Source of the DNA: an uncultured Paracoccaceae bacterium
GTDB taxonomy: Bacteria > Pseudomonadota > Alphaproteobacteria > Rhodobacterales > Rhodobacteraceae
Assembly (NCBI GenBank): GCA_947487205.1
Contig: CANKVU010000015.1
Location: forward strand, 1-64,000
Reading direction: 5' to 3'
Length of the DNA stretch: 64,000 bases
This document shows, piece after piece, positions 30,427 to 41,016 of this stretch. The notes beneath the pieces are model-generated. The model was given only the letters and a program-made list of their open reading frames with translations, was not told where the DNA came from and searched no databases. Position 1 is the first letter of the stretch. Each line of letters starts with the position of its first letter. A program made the position numbers and the translations under genes.

Positions 30427-31298
30427 GATCGCCGGCTGTCCTTCAGGTAGCGGCCGTAATCGGTCTTGGCGAAGATCTTCGCCCGCTCCATCAGCTGGTC
30501 GCGATCGATCCAGCCCAGGCCGTAGGCGACCTCGTCGGGGCTGCCGGTCTGCAAGCCCTGCCGCTCGGTCAGGGTCCGGACGAAATTGCCCGCATCCAGG
30601 AGCGAGGCATGGGTGCCGGTGTCGAGCCAGGCATAGCCGCGCCCCATCCGCTCCACCGACAGCGTGCCCTCGGAGAGGTAGCTCTCCAGGAGCGTGGTGA
30701 TCTCCAGCTCCCCCCGGGCCGAGGGCGCGACGCGCTTGGCGCGTTCGGGCGCGGTCCCGTCGAGGAAGTAGAGGCCCGTCACGGCGAAGTTCGAGGGCGG
30801 CACCTCGGGCTTCTCGATGATGCTCGTGACGCGCCCCTCCGCGTCGAAATCGACCACGCCGTAGCGTTCGGGGTCGGCCACGTGGTAGCCGAAGACGGTG
30901 CCCCCCGTCTTTCGCGCATCCGCCGCGGCCAGCATCTCGGGCAGGCCGTGGCCGAAGAAGATGTTGTCGCCCAGCACCATGGCGGAGGGCGCGCCGGCCA
31001 GGAAATCCTCGGCCAGGATATAGGCCTGCGCCAGCCCGTCGGGCGAAGGCTGCTCGATGAAGGTGAGGCTCAGCCCCCACTGGCTGCCGTCGCCCAGCGT
31101 GCGCTCGAACTGGGCGCGGTCCTGCGGCGTGGTGATGACCGCGATCTCGCGGATGCCGCCCAGCATCAGCACCGTCAGCGGATAGTAGATCATCGGCTTG
31201 TCGTAGACGGGCAGCAGCTGCTTCGACACGCCCATGGTGATCGGATAGAGCCGCGTGCCGGACCCGCCGGCCAGGATGATGCCCTTGCGTTCAGTCAT
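30423..31298 (-). CDS. rmlA: glucose-1-phosphate thymidylyltransferase
   Basis: '[45 protein letters not shown]'. Confidence 0.97.
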   Translation of the reverse strand: MTERKGIILAGGSGTRLYPITMGVSKQLLPVYDKPMIYYPLTVLMLGGIREIAVITTPQDRAQFERTLGDGSQWGLSLTFIEQPSPDGLAQAYILAEDFLAGAPSAMVLGDNIFFGHGLPEMLAAADARKTGGTVFGYHVADPERYGVVDFDAEGRVTSIIEKPEVPPSNFAVTGLYFLDGTAPERAKRVAPSARGELEITTLLESYLSEGTLSVERMGRGYAWLDTGTHASLLDAGNFVRTLTERQGLQTGSPDEVAYGLGWIDRDQLMERAKIFAKTDYGRYLKDSRRS

Positions 31299-31315
31299 GG
31301 AGGATCCTCTGGGGT

Positions 31316-32170
31316 TCAGGTGGCGCCGAGTTCGACCAGGACGGCGTCGAGCCCGCGCCGCCAGTCGGGACGCGGGATGCCGAAGGCGGCCTCGGTGGCC
31401 GAGCAGTCGAGGCGGGAGTTCAGGGGCCGTGCGGCCGGGGTCGGATACTCGGCCGTGGGAATGCCGGTGACGGCCACGTCGCGCCCCGCCCGGTCGAAGG
31501 TTTCGCGCGCGAAACAGGCCCAGCTCGTGTCCGGAGCACCCGAGAAATGATAGGTACCCGAGAGGGTGCGGGAGACCGGCAGGATGGGGGCGATCCCGAG
31601 GCAGGCCGCGGCGATGTCGGCGGCGGGGGTCGGCCCGCCCACCTGGTCGTCGACGATGGAAAGCGCGTCGCGGCTCTCCGACAGGCGCAGCATGGTCTTC
31701 ACGAAATTGCCGCCATGGGCGGAGAACACCCAGGAGGTGCGCAGGATCGCGTGGGCGCCCCCTGCCCCGCGTACTTCCTCCTCGCCCGCGAGCTTGGTGC
31801 GGCCATAGGCGCCGAGCGGCGCGACGGGGTCGCCGGGGGCGAAGGGCGTCTCCCCTTTTCCGTCGAAGACGTAATCGGTGGAGACGTGGACGAATGGAAT
31901 GCCGAGATCGGCACAGGCCCGCGCCATGGCGCCAGGGGCCGCGCCGTTCACCAGGCGCGCCAGATCCTCCTCCTCCTCGGCCCGGTCGACGGCGGTGTAG
32001 GCGGCGGCGTTGATCACCGCCTCCGGCCGGCGGTCGCGGATCGCCGCGGCGCAGGCCGCCGGGTCGGCCAGGTCGGCCGCGTCGCGACCAAGGAACGTGG
32101 CTTCGGGGGCGAGGCGGGCGAGCTCGGTCGCCACCTGTCCGGTTCTTCCGAAGACGAGGGTCATGGTCAT
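31316..32170 (-). CDS. rmlD: dTDP-4-dehydrorhamnose reductase
   Basis: '[18 protein letters not shown]', '[15 protein letters not shown]', '[16 protein letters not shown]', 'YGRTKLAGE'. Confidence 0.96.
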   Translation of the reverse strand: MTMTLVFGRTGQVATELARLAPEATFLGRDAADLADPAACAAAIRDRRPEAVINAAAYTAVDRAEEEEDLARLVNGAAPGAMARACADLGIPFVHVSTDYVFDGKGETPFAPGDPVAPLGAYGRTKLAGEEEVRGAGGAHAILRTSWVFSAHGGNFVKTMLRLSESRDALSIVDDQVGGPTPAADIAAACLGIAPILPVSRTLSGTYHFSGAPDTSWACFARETFDRAGRDVAVTGIPTAEYPTPAARPLNSRLDCSATEAAFGIPRPDWRRGLDAVLVELGAT

Positions 32171-33267
32171 GCCTTTACCAGGGTCAGTCGCCCGTTGAGC
32201 AGGAATGTCAGGACATGGCTGCGGGACACGATGAAGGCGTGGACCGCCAATCCCACGAAAATCGTCGTGATCGACAGGAACACGTAAAAGGCCGCCGTAT
32301 CCGTCCCCATAAAACGCGCCGACAACAATGCCAATGCATATATCACCCCATAATGAAGCAGATACACCGTGTAGATCGACCGAGAGAACATATCGGTAAT
32401 GCGACTGCGCCCCTCCAACCAGACCTGTCCCCAATATATGAGCACGAAACAGATCCAGGTCCGCATCGCGGCGAGCGAAACGACTTCGATGACTTCTTGC
32501 GCGACTCCATCCAGAAGCACGAATTCCGAGGCAATGTACAAAAGCACCACGAAGAAGCTCAAAAGATATCCGGGGCGGATCATTTCCCGACCTGTACCCG
32601 ATGCCGAATGGAGAGCAAGTCCCATGAAGTAATACGGGCTGTAGAGGGCCGTCACGCGCATCAACCACGGCAGCGACCCCGTGATCCTTTCTGCCGCCTC
32701 AAGCGCCGCGAGCAACGTCATCGTAGTGATCACGACGAAGATTACGCCGAACCAAGGGAGCAGGGCCGATCCTTTGGGAAGAAGGGCCAAGAGGATCTCG
32801 ATGAGCCGGCGTGCCGGTCTCAGGAATGCGGGAGCGAGAAGGGCGTACACGGAAAGAGAGACGAGGAACCACAGGTGCAGGTGCCATACGAGCTGTCCCG
32901 AAACACCGGTGGAATCGCCAAAGACCGCGTTCCAGACTTCTGCCAGGGAATCCGGCCGCCCGTTGAAATAGGCGTAAACCATGTAGAGGGTCGGCGGATT
33001 GAGGATCACCACGCCGAATACGAGGGGGATAATCAGGTTTCTGAGGCGCCCCTTCCAGAACTTGCCAATGGGTTGCCTGCCCAGGAGCATTGCCGCCAGA
33101 AATCCCGAGATCATGAAGAAGAGCGACATGCGGAACAGATCGGAGATTTCGCTGACGGATTCTATTCTTCCGAAATCTCCCACCGTCGCTGCATGAACGA
33201 AAACGCCAAGCAGCATGGCAGCCCATCTCAGGTTGTCCAGATAATGGTAACGGACGCCAGACGACAT
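32167..33267 (-). CDS. acyltransferase 3 family membrane protein
   Basis: '[21 protein letters not shown]', '[19 protein letters not shown]', polytopic; AT-richer than flanking rml genes. Confidence 0.88.
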   Translation of the reverse strand: MSSGVRYHYLDNLRWAAMLLGVFVHAATVGDFGRIESVSEISDLFRMSLFFMISGFLAAMLLGRQPIGKFWKGRLRNLIIPLVFGVVILNPPTLYMVYAYFNGRPDSLAEVWNAVFGDSTGVSGQLVWHLHLWFLVSLSVYALLAPAFLRPARRLIEILLALLPKGSALLPWFGVIFVVITTMTLLAALEAAERITGSLPWLMRVTALYSPYYFMGLALHSASGTGREMIRPGYLLSFFVVLLYIASEFVLLDGVAQEVIEVVSLAAMRTWICFVLIYWGQVWLEGRSRITDMFSRSIYTVYLLHYGVIYALALLSARFMGTDTAAFYVFLSITTIFVGLAVHAFIVSRSHVLTFLLNGRLTLVKA

Positions 33268-33270
33268 CGC

Positions 33271-34317
33271 TTATGCCTTTCCGAGACGCTGGCCCACGCC
33301 CTTGCGATCCAGGAGCGCGCGCCACCAGGGCTCGTTGTCCAGATACCACTCCACCGTGCGACGCAGCCCCTCCCCCACCGTGACGGAGGGACGCCAGCCC
33401 AGTTCCTCGCGGAGGCGGGTGGGGTCGATGGCGTAGCGCGCGTCGTGGCCGGGACGGTCGGTCACGAAGGTGATCTGGTCGGCGTAGGAGCCGGCCTCCT
33501 TCGGGCGCGCCTCGTCGAGGATGGCGCAAAGGGTGCGGACGAGGTCGAGATTGCTCATCTCGTTCTCGCCGCCGATATTGTAGGACCGCCCCGCCCGGCC
33601 CCGTTCCAGCACCGTCAGGAGCGCGTCGGCATGGTCCTCCACGTAGAGCCAGTCGCGCACGTTCGATCCGTCGCCGTAGATCGGCAGATCCTTCCCGGCG
33701 AGCGCGTTCAGGATCACCACCGGGATGAGCTTCTCGGGGAAGTGGTAGGGGCCGTAATTGTTGGAGCAGTTCGTGAGGACCACCGGCAGGCCGTAGGTCT
33801 CGCCCCAGGCGCGGACCAGGTGGTCCGACGAGGCCTTGGACGCCGAATAGGGCGAGCGGGGATCGTAGGGCGTCTCTTCGGTGAACTTGACGGCGGGGTC
33901 GGGAGGCAGCGAGCCGTAGACCTCGTCGGTGGAGACGTGGTGGAAGCGGAAGCCCGCGGGCTTGCCCTGACCCGCCCAGTGGGCCCGCGCGGCCTCGAGC
34001 AGGTTGAAGGTGCCGGTGATGTTGGTCTCGATGAAGTCGGCGGGGCCGTCGATGGAACGATCCACGTGGGATTCCGCCGCGAGATGCATCACCGCGTCCG
34101 GGGCGTGGGCGGCGAAGACCCGGTCGAGCGCGGCGCGGTCGCGGATATCGGCATGTTCGAAGGCATAGAGGGGGCTGCCCGCGACAGAGGCCAGGTTGGC
34201 CTCGCAGGCGGCATAGGTCAGGGCGTCGAGATTGACGACCTCATGGCCCCGGGACACGGCCAGGCGCACGACGGCCGAGCCGATGAACCCGGCACCGCCG
34301 GTGACGAGGACCTTCAT
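33271..34317 (-). CDS. rmlB: dTDP-glucose 4,6-dehydratase
   Basis: '[20 protein letters not shown]', '[15 protein letters not shown]', '[23 protein letters not shown]', '[17 protein letters not shown]'. Confidence 0.97.
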   Translation of the reverse strand: MKVLVTGGAGFIGSAVVRLAVSRGHEVVNLDALTYAACEANLASVAGSPLYAFEHADIRDRAALDRVFAAHAPDAVMHLAAESHVDRSIDGPADFIETNITGTFNLLEAARAHWAGQGKPAGFRFHHVSTDEVYGSLPPDPAVKFTEETPYDPRSPYSASKASSDHLVRAWGETYGLPVVLTNCSNNYGPYHFPEKLIPVVILNALAGKDLPIYGDGSNVRDWLYVEDHADALLTVLERGRAGRSYNIGGENEMSNLDLVRTLCAILDEARPKEAGSYADQITFVTDRPGHDARYAIDPTRLREELGWRPSVTVGEGLRRTVEWYLDNEPWWRALLDRKGVGQRLGKA

Positions 34318-34877
34318 GCCGCCTCCCAGGTGAAGGGGCTCTCGAAATCGGCGAGACGGGGCGCCGCGGCGTCCTTGTCGGACAGGACCGCCTCGTCCGC
34401 GACGGGCCAGTCGATGCCGATATCGGGGTCGTTCCACAAGAGCGCGCCCTCGGTCTCGGGCGCGTAGACGTCCGAGCACTTGTAGACGATCTCGGTCTCG
34501 GGCTCGAGCGTGGCGAAGCCATGGGCGAAGCCCGCCGGCACCAGGAGCTGGCGGCCGTTCTCGAAACTGAGCTCGGTCCCCCACCAGCGCCCGTAGGTCG
34601 GGCTGCCGCGGCGGATGTCCACGGCCACGTCGAAGAGCCGCCCGCGTCCGCAGCGCACCAGCTTGTCCTGGGCATGGGGCGGGGCCTGGAAATGCAGCCC
34701 CCGGACCGTGCCGGGCGTGGCCGAGAGCGAATGGTTGTCCTGCACGAAGTCGATCCCGATCCCCGCCGCGGCGAGTTTGGGCCGCGACCAGGTCTCGGAG
34801 AAGAACCCCCGGGCATCGCCGAAGCGCGGCGGCGTGATCACCTTGACGCCTTCAAGCGGCGTATCCTCGATCTGCAT
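34314..34877 (-). CDS. rmlC: dTDP-4-dehydrorhamnose 3,5-epimerase
   Basis: '[14 protein letters not shown]', '[33 protein letters not shown]', '[13 protein letters not shown]'. Confidence 0.97.
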   Translation of the reverse strand: MQIEDTPLEGVKVITPPRFGDARGFFSETWSRPKLAAAGIGIDFVQDNHSLSATPGTVRGLHFQAPPHAQDKLVRCGRGRLFDVAVDIRRGSPTYGRWWGTELSFENGRQLLVPAGFAHGFATLEPETEIVYKCSDVYAPETEGALLWNDPDIGIDWPVADEAVLSDKDAAAPRLADFESPFTWEAA

Positions 34878-35194
34878 CTGCCCTCTCTCCTTGGCGGTCG
34901 GGGGCGTCCTAGCAAGGGACGCGGGGAATGTCGTGGCCCATATGCCAGCGGTCGCGGAATCGGAACATCCCCCCGCCAGGTTCGGGACCGTTTCCCGCCC
35001 GGCACCGCGCGCCGTCTTCACGAGGCCGACGAGCGTCCTTCGCATGCGTTTGATCCGCAGGGAATTTCCTGCGCCCCAGGCGGACACCCCCGAGCGTACG
35101 CCCGGCCCCGGAGGCCTTTACCCCGGCCTGATTGAACTGGGTCTCGTCCGCCACGGCCTCGCCCTTGGCCAAGGCCCGCCCGAAGGAGACCGAG

Positions 35195-35473
35195 ATGGCA
35201 TTCCGCAAGATTTCCTCCCGTGCCCACTGGCACCCCGAGGCCCGCTACACGGCCGATGTCGAGCAGGAGATCCAGATAGTGAACTGCTCGCCCCTGGGCC
35301 AGCTGGCCTGGATCACGACCGACGACGACACGATCCCCGACCTCTCCCCGTACGAGGCCGCCAAGGTCGCGGTGGGAGGGCAGGACAACCTTGTCCTGAA
35401 AGCCGGCGAACGGCTGTGGCTGGCCTATCCGAGCCTCGGCCCCGACACCGCCAACGTCACCCTGCAATACTGA
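35195..35473 (+). CDS. hypothetical protein (92 aa)
   Basis: MAFRKISSRAHWHPEARYTADVEQEIQIVN; ends 7 bp before the large downstream CDS, likely co-transcribed. Confidence 0.6.
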   Translation: MAFRKISSRAHWHPEARYTADVEQEIQIVNCSPLGQLAWITTDDDTIPDLSPYEAAKVAVGGQDNLVLKAGERLWLAYPSLGPDTANVTLQY

Positions 35474-35480
35474 GGTCGGC

Positions 35481-38400
35481 ATGCCCAAGAGCTTCGCAAC
35501 ACAGAAATTCTCCGGCCTCGGAGCGTCCAAGGCATCGGACGGTCTTGAGCTTATCACCTTCGTCGAGGGGGTGAAGGCCTCCAAGGACACCCCGATCTCC
35601 GAAGGGGACGCGCTGACCTTCGACCTCAAGGGCTCCGTTCCGGGGCGCGCGATCTGGGGCGAGGTGGTGACGATCGAGGTCGACGGGCGGGACGGCCCCG
35701 GCCTGACCACCGACCAGTTGCGCGCCGGCGTCGCGCTGCCGGCGCCGGCCTTCGATGTTTCGCTGCGAGGGCGCCTCGGCCACGGCCGGAACACGGTCCA
35801 CGGCGTCTCGTGCGTTCCCGAGCGGGGCCGGAAACCGGCGGCCCCGTTCGCCAAGGGCGCCCTGCCCGATCTGACCCTGAGCGAAGGGTCGGGCGTGACG
35901 ACCGTCGATGCGGCCGCGGATTTCGTCGGCGACGACCTGGTCTTCGCGTTGCCGGTGGCGCCCCGGGGCGTGACCCTGGAGGCCGGGCCGGGCCTGGTGG
36001 CCATAGATACCCAAGCGACCGGACCGCTTTCGGGGGTAACGATCGTCGTCCGGGCCACGAACGCGACGGGCAGTGCCGACAGCGCCTTCTCGCTGACCGT
36101 CGAGACGGCCGCCAACCACGCGCCGATCGCGACCGGCGACAGCGCCACCGTCGCTGCCGGGGCCACGATCCTCATCGATGTCCTCGCCAACGACACGGAT
36201 CTCGACGGCGACGACCTCCGGGTCGTCGACGCGACCACCGATATCGGAACCGTGTCCCTCGGCTCGGCCCCCAACCATCTCCTGACCTTCGATGCCGGCG
36301 GATTGTCCGCCGGTGACGTGGCGACGATCGTCTACACCGTCTCCGACGGCACCGATACCGCCATCGGGGAAGCAACCGTCACCGTCGTGGCAGCGGCCAA
36401 CCGCCCGCCCGTCGCGACCGGCGACAACGCCATCGTGTCCGTCGACGGCACCGTTCTCGTCGATGTCCTCGCCAATGACCTGGACCTCGATGGCGACAGC
36501 CTGAAGGTCGTCGCGGCGAGCGCCAATATCGGCCGCGTCACCGTCGGCCCCGCGCCCGACTATCTCCTCAGCTTCGACGCTGCAGGATTGTCGGCGGGCG
36601 ATGTGGCGACCATCGCCTATACCGTTTCGGACGGGACCGACACGGCCGCCGGAGAGGCAACCGTCACAGTCGAGGCCTCGAAGGACGCCCTCTACCGGGA
36701 CATCCTGTCCCTGAGCGATCCCGCGAATGCGGGCCGGACCTCGACCAAGCCGCTGACCGTCGTCGATGCGGCCAACCCGCCCGCCGGCAGCTGGTGGCGG
36801 GGCGACATCAACGAACTGATCGTCGACGGGACCGACGTGGTCTTCGAGGATCTCGATTTCCGGGGCCTGCACGTTCAGGTCGAAGGGACGAACATCACCT
36901 TCCGCCAATGCCTGTTCGGCTATGCCGATGGCGAGGCCAGCGGCCCCGGCAAGTACTACGTCTCGCCGGGGGTGGGGGCGTCGAATGTGCTCTTCGAGGA
37001 TTGCACGCTCGACGGCGGCGGCGATCTGAGCCACCGGGCGGCTTGCGTGGTCTTCGACGGGATCGCGCCGGATGGCGCCAAGGACGTGACCTTCCGGCGC
37101 TTTCGCTGCGTGAACGTCGCGTCCGATTATATCAAGCCCGGCGGTGTGCGGACCCTGTTCGACCGCGTCTATATGGGCCTGGCACGGAACGTTCCCGACA
37201 AGACGACCTATTACAATCCGGCCCTGGCCTATGCGGCCGGGGCCCACGTCCTCTACGACGTGGGCCAGAGCTACCGGCTCTACAAGGCAGTCGAGGATGT
37301 CCCCCCGGGCGAGGAACCCTCGGGCAGCACCACGGCGACCGCCTACTGGAAGAACGACGACAAGCATCTCGACGGCTTCCAGGTGGCCTCGTTCAAGGAC
37401 ATGACGATCCGGGACACGCTGATCGAGATGTTCTCGAAAGATGCGGACGGAAACCTGATCGCCATCGGCGTCACCAATGCCCTGCGTTTCGCACCGAACA
37501 CGAACCGCGACCGCACCTACGACAATCTGCTGATCTCGGGCATGGTCATTCGGGCGCCATATGGCGGCTTCTATCCGATCTCCTTCTCCACCAACATCCG
37601 GGGCTGGCGGAAAGACATCACCTATTCGACCAGCGTGCAGAAGTATTGCCGGGTCGGGTGCGCGGTCTTCCAATCGCGGATCGACGACAACCTCGGCAAT
37701 GATCCGACCCTCGACCCCGCGGCCTGGGCCCCGGTCCGCGACTATGCCATGCCCGGCCCCCTCAGGGTGGAGAACCTGTGGCTCTCGGCCGGGCGCAACG
37801 GGGGGCAGGCATTGTTCAACTCGGGCTCTTCCATGCCGATCTCGTCCGCGATCATGACCGATCCGTCCGGCGATCCGCTTCCGGACCATGCCCGTCCGAA
37901 CCTCGAAATCGTCGAAAGCCGCCCCACGCCCGGTTTCGGGAGCGGACGCCTGTGCACGAACGAGATCGCGCATGAAAGATACGACCCCGCGCAGGAATTC
38001 GTCATCACTCCCACCGCCTACAAGACCGTCCTCTGGACCGGAAAGCGGATCTCCGCCCTGCCGCTCTATGTCGGGGGGATCGGCGTGGGGGCCATCGGCG
38101 AGGACGGCGCCCTCTACACGGTGGACGGAGAGGGAGTGACGCTTTCGGATAACGTGGATGGGACCTTCTCCCTGACGCTCTACGACCATGCAGGGAACGC
38201 GATGGAGGGCTCCCTGCAGATCCCGACGAAGACGGCCACCGCGATCTCCCGGCCGGCGAGCGTGCCGACGGGAGGGCCGGCATGGGGGTCGGTGGACAAG
38301 GACGCCCCTGCCCTGTCGGACCTCTCCACGGACCAGACCGCGAACCGGATCGGCTGGACGATCACCACCGACGAGGACAACGGAACGCTGTTCGGCGTCC

Positions 38401-39251
38401 TCCTGCCCGCCGGATCCCCCGCCCCCTCCGGGGAGGAAATCATCGCAGGCACGGACGGGAGCGGTGCCGCGGCGACCGCCTCCTTCGAGGTGGAGGTCAC
38501 GGAGGCGGGCATCCTGACCGGATCCATTGCCGGTTTGCCGGAGGCCACGGAATACGACCTCCACATCGTTCAGCGCGACGAGGCCCTGAACATTTCTGCG
38601 CCACGGAGCGTGGCCACCCATACCGACACCTCCGAGATCCTGGCCCGCCGGCTTGCCGGTACGACCACGGCGCCCCGCCTCAACATTCCCAACGGCCTGG
38701 CGGCAAACGGCAAGGGAGAGATCACCGTCCTGGTCCGCATGGCCATCGGCGATGCGACCGCGGTGAGCACGGTGCATCGCTTCATCGAGGCCCATGGTCG
38801 CGAATTCGCGTTCGAACTCGACCTTCGAGGCAACAATTCCTACCGGCGCGCCCAATGGTCCGCCGAACAGGGCGGATCCAACGCCATATTCCTTGCAAGC
38901 TACGCCCCCGATCATTGTTTCGGCAAGGTTCCGGCCACCTTCGTCATGTCGATCACGCTCGATGACGGGAGCGGGAACGCCATCGCGCGGATCTGGAAGA
39001 ACGGGGTCCTGCTCGGGGAGAAGGTCAAGGCGGCGGCGAGCAACACGACCTGGTCGCAACGGGACATCTACATGAACTTCATGTCCTCGGTGAATATCGC
39101 CGTGAACGATTTCGCCGTGTGGCGGGCCTTCACTCCGGATGGCAGCCTGCCCGACGATGCCAGCCTGGTGGCGCCGCGCCTGACCGGCGGCGCGGATGTC
39201 TTCAACGCGCCACCGGCCCCTTACGTGAAATCGGGCGCCGACTTCGTGTGA
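35481..39251 (+). CDS. large putative surface/secreted protein: tandem cadherin-like (Big_9-type) repeats, beta-helix-like region, C-terminal LamG/concanavalin-like region
   Basis: 1256-aa ORF; two near-identical 95-aa repeats with 'DVLANDTDLDGDDLRVV'; 'FEDLDFRGLHVQVEGTNITFRQCLF...VLFEDCTLDGGG' beta-helix-like coils; no signal peptide seen. Confidence 0.75.
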   Translation: MPKSFATQKFSGLGASKASDGLELITFVEGVKASKDTPISEGDALTFDLKGSVPGRAIWGEVVTIEVDGRDGPGLTTDQLRAGVALPAPAFDVSLRGRLGHGRNTVHGVSCVPERGRKPAAPFAKGALPDLTLSEGSGVTTVDAAADFVGDDLVFALPVAPRGVTLEAGPGLVAIDTQATGPLSGVTIVVRATNATGSADSAFSLTVETAANHAPIATGDSATVAAGATILIDVLANDTDLDGDDLRVVDATTDIGTVSLGSAPNHLLTFDAGGLSAGDVATIVYTVSDGTDTAIGEATVTVVAAANRPPVATGDNAIVSVDGTVLVDVLANDLDLDGDSLKVVAASANIGRVTVGPAPDYLLSFDAAGLSAGDVATIAYTVSDGTDTAAGEATVTVEASKDALYRDILSLSDPANAGRTSTKPLTVVDAANPPAGSWWRGDINELIVDGTDVVFEDLDFRGLHVQVEGTNITFRQCLFGYADGEASGPGKYYVSPGVGASNVLFEDCTLDGGGDLSHRAACVVFDGIAPDGAKDVTFRRFRCVNVASDYIKPGGVRTLFDRVYMGLARNVPDKTTYYNPALAYAAGAHVLYDVGQSYRLYKAVEDVPPGEEPSGSTTATAYWKNDDKHLDGFQVASFKDMTIRDTLIEMFSKDADGNLIAIGVTNALRFAPNTNRDRTYDNLLISGMVIRAPYGGFYPISFSTNIRGWRKDITYSTSVQKYCRVGCAVFQSRIDDNLGNDPTLDPAAWAPVRDYAMPGPLRVENLWLSAGRNGGQALFNSGSSMPISSAIMTDPSGDPLPDHARPNLEIVESRPTPGFGSGRLCTNEIAHERYDPAQEFVITPTAYKTVLWTGKRISALPLYVGGIGVGAIGEDGALYTVDGEGVTLSDNVDGTFSLTLYDHAGNAMEGSLQIPTKTATAISRPASVPTGGPAWGSVDKDAPALSDLSTDQTANRIGWTITTDEDNGTLFGVLLPAGSPAPSGEEIIAGTDGSGAAATASFEVEVTEAGILTGSIAGLPEATEYDLHIVQRDEALNISAPRSVATHTDTSEILARRLAGTTTAPRLNIPNGLAANGKGEITVLVRMAIGDATAVSTVHRFIEAHGREFAFELDLRGNNSYRRAQWSAEQGGSNAIFLASYAPDHCFGKVPATFVMSITLDDGSGNAIARIWKNGVLLGEKVKAAASNTTWSQRDIYMNFMSSVNIAVNDFAVWRAFTPDGSLPDDASLVAPRLTGGADVFNAPPAPYVKSGADFV
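36108..36677 (+). repeat. two tandem 285-bp units (95-aa cadherin-like repeats)
   Basis: Unit 1 AANHAPIATGDSATV..., unit 2 AANRPPVATGDNAIV... start exactly 285 bp apart (36108 and 36393). Confidence 0.9.
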
Positions 39252-39258
39252 CCCCCGG

Positions 39259-39283
39259 GGGGCGGCGGGCAAACCGCCGCCCC
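39259..39283 (+). terminator. GC-rich hairpin after the large CDS (candidate terminator)
   Basis: GGGGCGGCGG-GCAAA-CCGCCGCCCC perfect 10-bp stem 8 bp past the stop codon; weak T tail. Confidence 0.6.
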
Positions 39284-39457
39284 TTCCTCCAACCCGTCGC
39301 GGCTCACGCGCCGCCGGCCCCGGGCGGACCAGCCCCGGGCCTTCGATTGTCCGCTGCCCGGATACCCTCTTTCGCTCCCGCGACGCGGCACCTTGACCTC
39401 GGGCGGCCGGGTCGGGATGGAAGGCCGAGATCCGATCCGCCCTTCGAAGGACCCGCC

Positions 39458-40657
39458 ATGCCAGATCCCCGCCGTGTGCTCATCGTGGTCGAGAACCTGC
39501 CCGTGCCGCTCGACCGGCGGGTCTGGCTCGAGGCCACGACCCTGACCGAGGCCGGCTACCACGTCTCGGTCATCTGCCCCACCGGGCGGGGATGGGACGC
39601 TCCCTACGAGGAGATCGACGGCGTCCACATCTACCGCTATCCCGAGCCGCCCGAGGCGCATTCCGGCGCGAAGGCCTATGCGATCGAGTACGGGCAGGCG
39701 CTGCGGCACATGTTCCGCCTTGCACGCCAGGTCCATGCCGAACAGGGCTTCGACGTCATCCACGGCTGCAATCCGCCCGACCTGATCTTCCTCCTGGCCC
39801 GGGCCTGGCGGCGGAAGGGGGTGCGCTACCTCTTCGACCACCACGATGTCTGCCCCGAATTGTTCGAAGCGAAATTCGGCAGGAAGGGAATGCTGCACCG
39901 GGTCATGCTGCTCTGGGAACGGATGACCTTCGCCACCGCCCAGGTCTCCATCGCCACGAACGAGAGCTTTCGCCGGATCGCCATGGAGCGGGGCGGCATG
40001 GCCCCCGAGGATGTCTTCGTCGTGCGCTCCGCCCCCAAGGTGGAGAAGTTCATCCCCGGCCCGGGCGACCCCGCCCATCGCCATGACGCGGGCACGGTGC
40101 TGGGCTATGTGGGCGTGATCGGCCAGCAGGAGGGGATGGACCTGCTGATCGCCGCGCTCGACCACCTGGTGAACGACATGGGGCGCGGTGACGTGCACCT
40201 GGTGATCGTCGGCTTCGGGCCGCATGTGGAGGAGGTGGAACGCGACGTGACCGCGCGCGGGCTCGACGCCCATGTCACCTTCACCGGCGCGCTCTACGAC
40301 CGGGCGTTGCTCGACGTGCTGAACGTCATCGATATCGGCGTGGCGCCGGACCCCAAGAACGCGATGAACGACATCTCCACCATGAACAAGGTCATGGAAT
40401 ACATGACGCTGGAAAAGCCGGTGGTGCAGTTCGACCTGACCGAGGGACGGGCGAGCGCCGGCGAGGCCTCGCTCTATGCCAGGGCCAACGATCCGCGGGA
40501 TTTCGCCGCCCGGATCGCCGAGTTGATGGACGATCCAGAACTGGGTGCCCGCATGGGCCGGCAGGGCCGTGAACGGGTTCTGGACCGGCTTTCCTGGTCG
40601 CATTCGGCACCGCAACTCCTTGCCGCCTACGACCGGATCTTTGCCAAGGCTGGCTGA
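39458..40657 (+). CDS. glycosyltransferase family 4
   Basis: 'VLIVVENLPVPLDRRVWLEATTLTEAGYHVSVICP', 'DVIHGCNPPDLIFLLA', 'KVMEYMTLEKPVVQFDL'. Confidence 0.9.
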   Translation: MPDPRRVLIVVENLPVPLDRRVWLEATTLTEAGYHVSVICPTGRGWDAPYEEIDGVHIYRYPEPPEAHSGAKAYAIEYGQALRHMFRLARQVHAEQGFDVIHGCNPPDLIFLLARAWRRKGVRYLFDHHDVCPELFEAKFGRKGMLHRVMLLWERMTFATAQVSIATNESFRRIAMERGGMAPEDVFVVRSAPKVEKFIPGPGDPAHRHDAGTVLGYVGVIGQQEGMDLLIAALDHLVNDMGRGDVHLVIVGFGPHVEEVERDVTARGLDAHVTFTGALYDRALLDVLNVIDIGVAPDPKNAMNDISTMNKVMEYMTLEKPVVQFDLTEGRASAGEASLYARANDPRDFAARIAELMDDPELGARMGRQGRERVLDRLSWSHSAPQLLAAYDRIFAKAG

Positions 40658-40774
40658 CCCCGGACCCGCAGCATGCGTCGCGTTCCGCATGATCGGGGCG
40701 CGAAATAGCCACGGAACCGCCACGATTCGGCACGACGTTCCCCGCATCCAGCCCCAGCGGATAGCGGAACCCTC

Positions 40775-40972
40775 ATGCTCCTTGGATGTCTTCTTGTCGG
40801 AATGGCCAGCGGCGCCATCGCCGCCCTTTCCATCCTGGTATCCGGGCTGGGCATATGGCTGGCGCTTCTGGCCTATTCCGCCACCGGCGCCGTCGCGCTT
40901 TGCCTCGCCGCCGCTTTCGCCTGCCTCCTGAGACGGGCCGAGCCGCGCGCGAGGGCCACGGGCATCGCCTGA
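40775..40972 (+). CDS. small hydrophobic protein (65 aa)
   Basis: MLLGCLLVGMASGAIAALSILVSGLGIWLALLAYSATGAVALCLAAAFACLLRR; two probable TM helices then basic tail. Confidence 0.5.
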   Translation: MLLGCLLVGMASGAIAALSILVSGLGIWLALLAYSATGAVALCLAAAFACLLRRAEPRARATGIA

Positions 40973-40977
40973 CCCCT

Positions 40978-41015
40978 GCGGGAGCGATGTTTCGCGCGCG
41001 AAACATCGCTCCCGC
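40978..41015. repeat. 38-bp perfect palindrome containing a parS-like core
   Basis: GCGGGAGCGATGTTTCGCG|CGCGAAACATCGCTCCCGC; core GTTTCGCGCGCGAAAC at 40989-41004; just past the parB stop. Confidence 0.9.
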
Positions 41016-41016
41016 C

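Noticed and set aside
35457-39272. 1271-aa ORF antisense to the large surface protein gene
   Set aside because: Low-complexity, Arg/Gly/His-rich translation with no family motifs; mirror-frame open reading common in GC-rich DNA; sense strand has clear domains and repeats
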